Source of the DNA: Marivita sp003149565
Lineage (GTDB): Bacteria > Pseudomonadota > Alphaproteobacteria > Rhodobacterales > Rhodobacteraceae
Direction: 5' to 3' (one strand)
DNA: 64,000 bases
Assembly (NCBI RefSeq): GCF_965216415.1
Contig: NZ_CBDCFU010000002.1
Positions 57,260 to 64,000 of this stretch are shown piece by piece. A model generated the notes under the pieces. That model made no database searches. It saw nothing but the letters and a program-made list of their open reading frames with translations, and was not told the origin of the DNA. Each line of letters begins with the position of its first letter. Within the stretch, counting starts at the first letter, position 1. A program made the position numbers and the translations under genes.

Positions 57260-57741
57260 CACAGGTGATCTCGGAAAGCTGCCAGCACCCGTTCATAAAC
57301 GTGACGTTTGAAGGGCACGATATTGTTGATCAACTGATCAGGTGCCATCCACTGCCAGCGGCTGAATTCCTGATGCTCCGTTGCGATGTCGATCTGATCA
57401 TCGGTGCCGTTGAATCGCATCAGGAACCATTTCTGTTCCTGCCCCCGATAGCGTCCCTTCCAGAGCTTTCCGACAAGATCATTCGGCAGGTCATAAGGAA
57501 TCCAGTCCTTCGTCTCTGCCTCGATCTTGACCAGAGAGGCCCGCACACCGGTTTCCTCCCACAGCTCACGCAGCGCCGCATCGCGCGGGCTTTCACCCTT
57601 GTCCACACCACCCTGCGGCATCTGCCAGGCGGGTCCGGGATTATCGAGGCGCTGCCCGACGAAAACGTTACCGTCCCTGTTCACCAACATTACGCCAACG
57701 CACGGGCGATAGGGAAGCTTGGCAATCTCTTCGGGGGTCAT
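57259..57741 (-). CDS. rppH: RNA pyrophosphohydrolase (Nudix)
   Basis: RppH removes pyrophosphate from the 5' end of transcripts, opening them to decay. The 160-residue protein begins LPYRPCVGVMLVNRDGNVFV, contains the Nudix box in GGVDKGESPRDAALRELWEE-TG (split here: GGVDKGESPRDAAL and RELWEETG), and the segment LWKGRYRGQEQKWFLMRF is typical. It lies downstream of a ctpA terminator hairpin, so its expression may be partly separate. An RNase R gene lies elsewhere in the window, but no direct link is implied. Confidence 0.94.
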   Translation of the reverse strand: MTPEEIAKLPYRPCVGVMLVNRDGNVFVGQRLDNPGPAWQMPQGGVDKGESPRDAALRELWEETGVRASLVKIEAETKDWIPYDLPNDLVGKLWKGRYRGQEQKWFLMRFNGTDDQIDIATEHQEFSRWQWMAPDQLINNIVPFKRHVYERVLAAFRDHL

Positions 57742-57755
57742 CTTGCGGCCTTTGC

Positions 57756-57785
57756 AAAAAAACGGCGCCGGACAGTCCTGCGCCG
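57756..57785 (-). terminator. Terminator after ctpA
   Basis: On the minus strand an imperfect 11-bp stem (CGGCGC and GCGCCG outer arms) is followed by seven T, 10 bases beyond the ctpA stop and just ahead of the rppH start (57741). It probably reduces read-through into rppH. Confidence 0.75.
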
Positions 57786-57795
57786 CTTTGGTCTC

Positions 57796-59136
57796 TTAGT
57801 CGTTAGACGGCTGAAGCGCGGTCAAACCCTTGAGGATGTCAATGGCGTAGGCCAGCTGGTAATCCTCTTCGCGTAGCGCTGCGGCGGCTTCGGCCTTGGC
57901 ACGGTCGGCCTCAATCTGCTGAACCTCGTCCTCGCTCAGGCTGTCATTGTCGAGGCTGCCACGCAGGTCGGCCTCGGACCGGTTGAAGACGTTTGATTCT
58001 TCCTCGTCCTCGGTGCCAGCAGCAGGACGACGCGGTTGAGCCACAACAATATCAGGCGACACGCCCAGCGCCTGGATCGAGCGACCCGACGGCGTGTAAT
58101 AACGCGCAGTGGTCAAGCGCATGGCGCCATCTCCCCGCAGCGGCATAACCGTCTGAACCGACCCCTTGCCGAAAGATTTGGTGCCCACGACAATCGCGCG
58201 GCGGTGATCCTGCAGCGCGCCGGCCACAATCTCGGACGCCGATGCAGAGCCGCCGTTGATCAGAACAACAATCGGTTTTCCTTCAGCCAGATCACCGGGT
58301 GTTGCATTGTAACGGTCACCATCTTCGGGGTTGCGGCCCCGTGTGCTGACGATTTCACCTTTTTCGAGGAATGCGTCACTGACACGGATGGCCTGATTAA
58401 GCAGACCGCCTGGGTTGTTGCGCAGATCAAGCACGATACCTTCGACATTTTCCATACCTCCGGCAGCTTCGACCTGCTCGGCGAGGCCTTCTTCGAGGTT
58501 GGCATAGGTCTGGTCGTTGAATGTCGTCACACGCAGAACCACCGCATCTCCTTCTAGTCGGGTGCGCACAGCAGTCAGTTTAATCGTGTCGCGGATAATC
58601 GAAACCTCGAATGGCTCGGCTTCTCCCTCGCGGACAACCGTGATGATGATCTCGGACCCGACCGGCCCGCGCATCATGTCCACCGCCTCATCAAGGGTAA
58701 GCCCCAGAACCGAGTCGCCGTCCACATGGGTGATGAAATCACCGGCCTCGATGCCGGCGTCGTCGGCGGGCGTTCCGTCGATCGGAGAGACAACCTTTAC
58801 AAAGCCCTCTTCCTGCGTGACTTCAATCCCGAGGCCGCCAAACTCGCCCCGGGTCTGCACCCGCATGTCTGCAGCGTCATCCGGAGACAGATAGCTCGAA
58901 TGCGGGTCAAGCGAGGTCAGCATGCCATCAATGGCCGCTTCGATCAGATCACCGGCATCCACTTCTTCGACATATTGTGCGCGGATGCGTTCGAAGATGT
59001 CCCCGAACAGATCAAGCTGTTCGTATACGTTAGTGGTGCGGGCGCTTTCCTGCGCAACCAACGGACCCACGAATTGCGTCGTGGCCACGATGCCTGCAAG
59101 TGCGCCGCCCATGGCCGCCATGACTACTTTTTTCAT
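57796..59136 (-). CDS. ctpA: Carboxyl-terminal processing protease (S41)
   Basis: CtpA cleaves the C-terminal ends of periplasmic proteins and helps control cell-wall hydrolases. The 446-residue protein has a signal/anchor (MAAMGGALAGIVATTQFVGP), a PDZ domain (~95-170, with GLGIEVTQEEGFVKVVSPID), and the Ser-Lys catalytic pair in INGGSASASEIVAGAL and GTKSFGKGSVQTVMPL. The C-terminal tail (~375-430) is acidic and variable. It overlaps the envC-like gene by 4 bases; this gpmI-envC-ctpA order is common in alphaproteobacteria. Confidence 0.94.
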   Translation of the reverse strand: MKKVVMAAMGGALAGIVATTQFVGPLVAQESARTTNVYEQLDLFGDIFERIRAQYVEEVDAGDLIEAAIDGMLTSLDPHSSYLSPDDAADMRVQTRGEFGGLGIEVTQEEGFVKVVSPIDGTPADDAGIEAGDFITHVDGDSVLGLTLDEAVDMMRGPVGSEIIITVVREGEAEPFEVSIIRDTIKLTAVRTRLEGDAVVLRVTTFNDQTYANLEEGLAEQVEAAGGMENVEGIVLDLRNNPGGLLNQAIRVSDAFLEKGEIVSTRGRNPEDGDRYNATPGDLAEGKPIVVLINGGSASASEIVAGALQDHRRAIVVGTKSFGKGSVQTVMPLRGDGAMRLTTARYYTPSGRSIQALGVSPDIVVAQPRRPAAGTEDEEESNVFNRSEADLRGSLDNDSLSEDEVQQIEADRAKAEAAAALREEDYQLAYAIDILKGLTALQPSND

Positions 59137-60263
59137 TCGGTCCTTCCCTTATTCTCCGTGAACCACCCAAGGGGGTCCTCTGGCGTATCGCCCAATCTGA
59201 CCTCTATATAGAGCGTTTCAGACAGCGCTTCGCCAGCCCTTTCACTGGATGGTGATTGAATATCGTTGGTTTCACTGGCCGGGCCGCCCATCAAACCCAC
59301 AGGACTGCCCTCTGGCAACACCTGTCCGGTCTCTCCGAACACCGAGTCGAGACCGGCAAAAACGAATAGCATGTTGGGCTCGGGCTCGAGCATGCTCACG
59401 AGCCCATAATCGAGCAGTGGCCCCCGGTATCGGATCGTCGCGGCGGTGGGTGTCGTGACCAGAGCGCGCGGTCTCGTGGCGATCAGGACACCAGGTCGGG
59501 TTACCCCTGCCGCATCGGTTTCGCCGGCGCGGCGGAGAACCTCACCGGCAACAGGTAGCGGCAACTGCCCTTTGCGATTGCGGGCCGAGGGCAAATCCAG
59601 ATCGGCCTCATTCTCGGAAATCTGGCTTAATCCGGCGGCAAACCCGTCCAGCGTTTCCGTTGCTGCGATCAGAAGTGCCGTCTTGACCGAGTCTTCGGTA
59701 AACTTCTGCGGCAGGTCTGTGCGGTCGGCCATCGCCTGACTGAGCGCTGTGCGCGCTTTTTGAATGTTCGCCAAGCCGGTTTGCAACGTGTTTGCAGCGT
59801 CCTGCTGAAGCTGCCTGAGCACAGTCGCCTCTTCAACATCGGCCCGAAGGTCAGCCGCCGCTTCGGACAAAGCCGGAGTGACAGACGCCATAAGCAAGCC
59901 CGCACGCGCCGCGCCAATCGGTCCGTCGGGATGCACAAAATTCTGCGGCCGTGCATCCGGCCCCAAAGTCGACAAGGCCGCCAGAAGCCGCGTGACTTCG
60001 GCATCTCTAGCATTCAGCGCGCGGCGCAGTTCGGTTTCGCGGATTGACGCCGCGCGCAATCCGTCGCGCATCGCGGCCAGCCCGATCTCGAAGGCTTGTA
60101 CCGTTTCCGTCAGCGCGCGGACCCGGTCCCGGGCATTCTCTGCGGCATCCAGTTTGGCAGTCGCTTGCTCCAATTGTGCCATCGCATTGCGCGCAGCTTC
60201 GGCCGGGGTCTGGGCCGATAGAGGCAGGCCGATCAGGCAGAGAAGAAGCGCCAGATGCCTCAT
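59133..60263 (-). CDS. EnvC-like murein hydrolase activator with degenerate LytM domain
   Basis: This 376-residue exported protein has a signal peptide (MRHLALLLCLIGLPLSAQ), a long coiled coil (~20-215), and a C-terminal M23/LytM-type domain (LPLPVAGEVLRRAG; ATIRYRGPLLDYGLVSMLEP; LYIEVRLGDTPEDPLGWF). The metal-binding His residues of active M23 peptidases (H-x-n-D, H-x-H) are replaced: the V-x-x-x-H-G turn reads VSMLEPEPNM. It should therefore be an activator of amidases, like EnvC of E. coli. It overlaps gpmI and ctpA by 4 bases each. Confidence 0.85.
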   Translation of the reverse strand: MRHLALLLCLIGLPLSAQTPAEAARNAMAQLEQATAKLDAAENARDRVRALTETVQAFEIGLAAMRDGLRAASIRETELRRALNARDAEVTRLLAALSTLGPDARPQNFVHPDGPIGAARAGLLMASVTPALSEAAADLRADVEEATVLRQLQQDAANTLQTGLANIQKARTALSQAMADRTDLPQKFTEDSVKTALLIAATETLDGFAAGLSQISENEADLDLPSARNRKGQLPLPVAGEVLRRAGETDAAGVTRPGVLIATRPRALVTTPTAATIRYRGPLLDYGLVSMLEPEPNMLFVFAGLDSVFGETGQVLPEGSPVGLMGGPASETNDIQSPSSERAGEALSETLYIEVRLGDTPEDPLGWFTENKGRTE

Positions 60264-61777
60264 GTGCGGATCAAGTTTGTCCCGGTCATCTCGTCCGGTT
60301 GCGGCAGCCCCATCAGCGCCAGCAGTGTCGGTGCCAGATCGGCCAACCGTCCGTCGGCCAACGTTGCACCCTCTGGGCCGCCATAGAGCACCACTGGAAC
60401 GAGGTTCGTTGTGTGCGCCGTATGCGGCCCGCCGGTTTCGGGATCGACCATGGTTTCACAGTTTCCATGATCAGCGGTGACAATCATCGCGCCACCGGCC
60501 TTTTCGACAGCGGCCAGCACCTTGCCCAACCCCGCATCTACTGCCTCGCAGGCCTTGATCGCCGCGTCGAGATCTCCGGTGTGACCGACCATATCGGGAT
60601 TGGCGTAGTTGGTGACGATCAGATCGTACCCCGCCTCGATGGCAGAAACGAATTTCTCGGTCACCTCATCCGCCGACATCTCGGGTTGCATGTCATAGGT
60701 CGCCACATTCGGGCTTTTCGGCATGAACCGGTCTTCCCCCTCTTCCGGCGTTTCCTGCCCGCCATTCAGGAAAAAGGTCACATGAGGATATTTCTCGGTT
60801 TCAGCCAGCCGGAACTGCTTTTTGTCATGTTTCGAGACCCATTCGCCGAGCGTGTTGTTGATCTCCTGCTTCGGATAGGCGGTGGTCATGTAGGCGTTGT
60901 GCGCCTTGGAGTAATCCACCATGCCCAGAAGACCGGACAGGTCCGGCTGATCCCGCTCGAACCCGTCGAAGTTCGGATCGCCAATGGCCGCAAGTATCTC
61001 GCGCGCGCGGTCGGCCCGGAAATTGAGGCAAAAGAACCCGTCACCCTTTGCCAGGCCGCTGTAGTCGCCGATCACGCAAGGCTCGATAAACTCGTCATTC
61101 TGACCATTGCTGTAGGCATTATCCACCGCTTGGAGCGCGGTATCGGCACTGTTCCCGTGCCCAAGGATCATCGCGTTATACGCACGCTCGACCCGATCCC
61201 AGCGTGTGTCGCGGTCCATCGCGTAATAGCGGCCGATCACGGTGCCGATGCTGGCACCCTCCGGCAGGCTGCCTGCCAGATCGTCGACGAACCCGTTGGC
61301 CGAGGTCGGCGCGACGTCGCGCCCGTCGGTAATTGCGTGCAGAACCACCTCCACGCCCTGATCCGTCAGAGCCTTCACCGCCGCCTTGATGTGGCTGATA
61401 TGCCCATGCACCCCGCCATCCGAGACCACACCCATGACATGCGCCCGGCCACCCGCGTCTTTGACCGCCTTGGCAAACGCGAGGATCGCAGCATTTTCGA
61501 AAAAGCTGCCGTCTTCGATGGCAAGATCGATCTGGCCAAGGTCCATCGCCACCACGCGACCAGCCCCGATATTGGTGTGACCGACCTCGGAATTGCCCAT
61601 CTGCCCGCTGGGCAAACCCACATCTGGCCCGTGTGTGACCAACGTCGCATTGGGGCAGGTCGCCATCAGATGATCCATCGTCGGTGTATCGGCCAGCTTC
61701 GGCGCGTTCGCTGTGGGATCGTCGCGCAGGCCCCAGCCGTCAAGGATGGTCAGAACGACAGGTTTCGGAGTGGTCAT
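60260..61777 (-). CDS. gpmI: 2,3-bisphosphoglycerate-independent phosphoglycerate mutase
   Basis: GpmI interconverts 3- and 2-phosphoglycerate in glycolysis and gluconeogenesis, using two Mn ions. The 505-residue protein begins PKPVVLTILDGWGLRDDPTA, with the metal Asp in LDGWG and the Ser nucleophile in GQMGNSEVGHTNIG. Further signatures are VSDGGVHGHISHI, TDGRDVAPTSA, NYANPDMVGHTGD and VTADHGNCETMVD. ATG 61777 follows GAGGACACCGCAT. It starts the five-gene minus-strand operon. Confidence 0.96.
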   Translation of the reverse strand: MTTPKPVVLTILDGWGLRDDPTANAPKLADTPTMDHLMATCPNATLVTHGPDVGLPSGQMGNSEVGHTNIGAGRVVAMDLGQIDLAIEDGSFFENAAILAFAKAVKDAGGRAHVMGVVSDGGVHGHISHIKAAVKALTDQGVEVVLHAITDGRDVAPTSANGFVDDLAGSLPEGASIGTVIGRYYAMDRDTRWDRVERAYNAMILGHGNSADTALQAVDNAYSNGQNDEFIEPCVIGDYSGLAKGDGFFCLNFRADRAREILAAIGDPNFDGFERDQPDLSGLLGMVDYSKAHNAYMTTAYPKQEINNTLGEWVSKHDKKQFRLAETEKYPHVTFFLNGGQETPEEGEDRFMPKSPNVATYDMQPEMSADEVTEKFVSAIEAGYDLIVTNYANPDMVGHTGDLDAAIKACEAVDAGLGKVLAAVEKAGGAMIVTADHGNCETMVDPETGGPHTAHTTNLVPVVLYGGPEGATLADGRLADLAPTLLALMGLPQPDEMTGTNLIRT

Positions 61778-61888
61778 ATGCGGTGTCCTCTGCTCGGCCC
61801 GATCTTTCGCGCGGTGTAGCAGAGGTGGCGCGGGATGTGGAGAGGGCGCTTGATCCGGTTGATCGAACCGCTGACGCGGTCCGATCTG

Positions 61889-61907
61889 TTGGGGGCTCTG
61901 CCCCCAA
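61889..61907. terminator. TTGGGGG-CTCTG-CCCCCAA hairpin
   Basis: A perfect 7-bp stem lies 28 bases beyond the stop of the CDP-alcohol phosphotransferase gene. The block continues with CCCCCGGCATATTTATGA and AAAGAAG, a combination that recurs in roseobacter genomes. It may be a terminator or a repeat unit. Confidence 0.6.
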
Positions 61908-61935
61908 ACCCCCGGCATATTTATGAAAAGAAGAA

Positions 61936-62553
61936 TTATAGGAGACCGGTTCCAAACATCCGCCATCCTGCGAGCCAACGGGTCAAGGTGGTGATCGCGC
62001 AAAGCGTAGCGAAGGCATAGGCGAGCCACGGAAAAGCCGCCGGGACAAGGCACATGGCGACGAAGAGCGCGATGGTCTCGGTGCCTTCAGTCAGCCCACC
62101 GAGGTAATAAATGCCCTTGGTCGGGTAGTCCTCGGACGTGATTTTGCGTTTTTCGGCGATGATGGAGAATGCCAGAAAGCTCGATCCCGTGCCAATGAAG
62201 CTACAGATCAGAACAGCGGCAGGCAGCGCGTTTGAACTCGGCTCATGCAAAGCAAATCCAAGCGGGAAAAGCCCGTAGAACATGAAATCCAGCGCGATGT
62301 CGAGAAAGGCACCACGATCGGTGGGGTGGGTCAGCCGCGCCACCGCACCGTCCAGACCATCCGCAAGCCTGTTCATCAGCAAGCACAGAAACGCCAGACC
62401 AAACAGACCCATCCAAGCAGCGACCACGCCCAGAAGCCCGATCCCGAAGCCCACCAGCGTGACCTGATCGGCGCTGATCCCCCGCGCGACAAGTGCCCGC
62501 GCCGGGCGATCGATGGCGCGTTTTACAAATGGCAGAAGGGCGGCGTCGATCAT
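61936..62553 (-). CDS. CDP-alcohol phosphatidyltransferase family protein (YnjF-like)
   Basis: This 205-residue membrane protein transfers a phosphoalcohol from CDP-linked donors. The signature is complete: LADGLDGAVARLTHPTDRGA followed by FLDIALDF (D-G-x2-A-R-x8-G-x3-D-x3-D). Several hydrophobic helices follow (e.g. AVLICSFIGTGSSFLAFSII). The lack of further similarity to PgsA or PssA leaves the product unknown. ATG 62553 is used; the frame continues to 62628. It is divergent from a YnjB-like binding protein, and in E. coli ynjF closes the ynjABCDEF cluster, so the neighbourhood supports the YnjF assignment. Confidence 0.85.
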   Translation of the reverse strand: MIDAALLPFVKRAIDRPARALVARGISADQVTLVGFGIGLLGVVAAWMGLFGLAFLCLLMNRLADGLDGAVARLTHPTDRGAFLDIALDFMFYGLFPLGFALHEPSSNALPAAVLICSFIGTGSSFLAFSIIAEKRKITSEDYPTKGIYYLGGLTEGTETIALFVAMCLVPAAFPWLAYAFATLCAITTLTRWLAGWRMFGTGLL

Positions 62554-62714
62554 GGGTGGGGCCTGGCGCAGAGTGGTTGAGTTCTGCCTTAGCGGCGTGA
62601 GACCTGCACGGCCAATGAAATCTTTCACACCTGTTTGTCATTTGACCGGATCGGGGTAGTGCTGGTCTTAACTGGCAAACCGGGGCGTTTGCCTCCAAGA
62701 TCAGGACCATACTC

Positions 62715-63920
62715 ATGCGCACACTGCTTGCTGCCACTCTCGCCACTTTCACTGCCCTTGCAGCCCACGCCGAACCCGACCCGTCGGATTGGGACGCGGT
62801 AACCGATGAGGCGCGCGGCCAGACCGTCTATTGGAACGCGTGGGGCGGGTCGGACACGATCAACACCTTTATCTCTTGGATCGGCGACCGGGTGAACGAA
62901 GAGTATGGCGTCACGCTGGAGCATGTGAAGCTGTCCGACACCGCCGATGCGGTCAGCCGCGTGCTGGCGGAAAAGAGCGCGGGTAAGAACGAAGGCGGCG
63001 CAATCGACATGATCTGGATTAACGGTGAAAACTTCGCCGCAATGAAAGAACAGGATCTGCTGTTCGGCCCTTGGGTCGAAGCGATGCCCAGCTGGGCGAA
63101 TGTGGATGTCGCGGGCAAACCGGCGGTGATCTCGGACTTTACCGTGCCCACCGATGGACTCGAAGCGCCTTGGGGCATGGCGCAGGTGGTGTTCTATTAC
63201 GACACCGCGCGACTGGAGACCCCGCCCACCACGATGGAGGCGCTGGCCGCCTATGCCGCCGCCAACCCGGGGCGGTTCACCTATCCGCAGCCGCCGAACT
63301 TCCTTGGCTCGACCTTTCTCAAGCAGGCGCTGATCGAGTTTGTGCCGGATGCCTCGGTGCTGCAATCGCCGGTCGAAGAGGCTGACTACAACGCGGCAAC
63401 CGCCGAATTCTGGACATTCCTCGACGGTCTCACACCGACCCTCTGGCGTCAGGGCCGCGCGTATCCGCAGAACGAGTCCCGTCAGATCCAGCTGATGGCC
63501 GATGGCGAGATCGACCTCGCGATCAGCTTCAACCCGAACGAAGCCAGTAACGCGATTGCAAATGGCCAGTTGCAGGACTCCGTGCGCAGCTTTGTGATGG
63601 ACGCGGGCTCCATCGGAAATGCCAGCTTTGTGGCCATCCCCTACAATGCCAATGCGAAGGCTGGGGCAATGGTCGTGGCCAATTTCATGATGTCCCCCGA
63701 GGCACAGGCGATGATGCAGGACCCGGAAGTCTGGGGTCTGGGCACCGTGCTCGATCTGACAAAGCTGTCGGGTGAGGACCGCGCGCGCTTTGATGCGCTG
63801 GAGCTGGGCATTGCCACCCTGCCGCCCGCAGAGCTGGGCGCGACCCTGCCGGAACCGCACCCTAGCTGGATGGTCAAGCTTGAGGAAGACTGGACCGAGC
63901 GGTACGGCGTCGCGCAATAG
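62715..63920 (+). CDS. ABC transporter substrate-binding protein, YnjB-like
   Basis: This 401-residue exported protein has a signal peptide (MRTLLAATLATFTALAAHA, cut after AHA). The mature part (GQTVYWNAWGGSDTINTFIS near the start, then IDMIWINGENFAAMKEQDLL) is of the type found in YnjB and related thiamine- or iron-like binding proteins of cluster-B ABC importers. The end (HPSWMVKLEEDWTERYG) is also family-like. It is followed after 8 bases by a permease gene. The ligand is not known. Confidence 0.87.
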   Translation: MRTLLAATLATFTALAAHAEPDPSDWDAVTDEARGQTVYWNAWGGSDTINTFISWIGDRVNEEYGVTLEHVKLSDTADAVSRVLAEKSAGKNEGGAIDMIWINGENFAAMKEQDLLFGPWVEAMPSWANVDVAGKPAVISDFTVPTDGLEAPWGMAQVVFYYDTARLETPPTTMEALAAYAAANPGRFTYPQPPNFLGSTFLKQALIEFVPDASVLQSPVEEADYNAATAEFWTFLDGLTPTLWRQGRAYPQNESRQIQLMADGEIDLAISFNPNEASNAIANGQLQDSVRSFVMDAGSIGNASFVAIPYNANAKAGAMVVANFMMSPEAQAMMQDPEVWGLGTVLDLTKLSGEDRARFDALELGIATLPPAELGATLPEPHPSWMVKLEEDWTERYGVAQ

Positions 63921-63927
63921 GCCCAGC

Positions 63928-64000
63928 GTGAACCCACGCTGCGACACGCCATCGGCGCGGGCCCGGTTTCTACCCTGGGCCCCGCTTCTGACCCTTGCCA
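63928..64000 (+). CDS. ABC transporter permease, YnjC-like (start only)
   Basis: From GTG 63928 the frame reads MNPRCDTPSARARF then LPWAPLLTLA at the window edge. It is co-directional with the binding protein gene, begins 8 bases past its stop, and ends in a hydrophobic segment, as expected for an ABC permease. Only 24 codons are visible. The identity rests on the operon context. Confidence 0.5.
   Translation, partial: MNPRCDTPSARARFLPWAPLLTLA

Noticed and set aside
60044..61819. Open frame of 591 codons on the plus strand opposite gpmI and the envC-like gene
   Set aside because: It spans two real genes that overlap by 4 bases on the other strand, which is what a bias-driven shadow does.
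1..64000. tRNA, rRNA or other known RNA genes in the gaps
   Set aside because: I looked at each gap of more than 100 bases and saw no cloverleaf, TTCRANY-like T-arm with CCA end, or rRNA segment; a covariance-model scan would be needed to exclude small RNAs.

Overview
The window looks like chromosomal DNA of a marine-type alphaproteobacterium of the Rhodobacterales (Roseobacter group). The support is indirect but consistent: high G+C with dense coding and many 4-bp ATGA/GTGA gene overlaps; PreT/PreA, PhaA/PhaB, an ETF-ubiquinone oxidoreductase and a MutL carrying its own endonuclease motif; an aa3-type cytochrome oxidase subunit IV microprotein; short DUF1127, YdcH, DUF2007 and DUF6173 proteins; Hint_2-type proteins; and TTAA-N7-TTAA sites resembling CtrA boxes. 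I saw no rRNA, tRNA, CRISPR array, prophage or insertion sequence with a transposase. This is mainly core genome with a few accessory patches.

Layout. 1-3.4 kb: reductive pyrimidine degradation, with the tail of a RutR-like TetR regulator, then preA and preT on the minus strand and a RutR-like operator upstream of preT. 3.5-5.2 kb: a DUF1127 protein, then a ParD-like/zeta-kinase toxin-antitoxin pair bracketed by a 21-bp perfect inverted repeat. 5.2-6.9 kb: rpsD and a c-di-GMP phosphodiesterase (EAL) with a CtrA-like box. 7.1-9.9 kb: polyhydroxybutyrate genes phaA and phaB with a patatin gene between them. 10-12.5 kb: a DMT exporter and an mhqO/mhqD-like quinone-stress pair. 12.5-16.9 kb: a LysR regulator with a divergent 34-residue peptide, YdcH, TrmN6, DUF2007, a polyprenyl diphosphate synthase and ispE. 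16.9-23 kb: a TPR protein, etfD, a TauE-like exporter, greA and a membrane protein.

23-28.3 kb: a molybdenum cofactor operon fdhD-mobA-mobB-moeA (minus strand), in which MoeA carries an extra N-terminal domain of about 300 residues, and a divergent azlCD exporter. 28.3-33.5 kb: a lipoprotein, oxidase subunit IV, DUF6173, an Lrp regulator, rmuC, mutL and a small membrane protein. 33.6-37 kb: an AEC transporter, fghA, a YaiI protein and an ornithine cyclodeaminase homologue. FghA makes formate, and fdhD/mob/moeA serve formate dehydrogenase maturation, so these regions may connect in C1 oxidation. 36.9-45.7 kb: an NlpC/P60 protein, an M17 aminopeptidase, an Hpt-like protein, carbonic anhydrase, an alpha/beta hydrolase, asd, a decayed pseudogene, a LOG protein and a threonine dehydratase.

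46-51 kb: dapD and dapE (with asd nearby, much of the succinylase lysine/diaminopimelate route) enclosing a rhodanese, a Hint protein and small unknowns. 51-57 kb: RNase R, an MltB transglycosylase, a transglutaminase-like protein, an MBL hydrolase and an 8-bp tandem repeat. 56.8-61.8 kb: a minus-strand operon gpmI-envC-ctpA-rppH-secreted protein. 61.9-64 kb: a YnjF-like CDP-alcohol phosphotransferase divergent from a YnjB-like binding protein and the start of its permease.

The most unusual items are the MoeA fusion, the toxin-antitoxin pair bounded by inverted repeats, the RutR-like operator, a pair of dispersed double-hairpin repeats, the possible CtrA boxes and the ynjF/ynjBC arrangement. 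No clearly new multi-gene system could be established from sequence alone.
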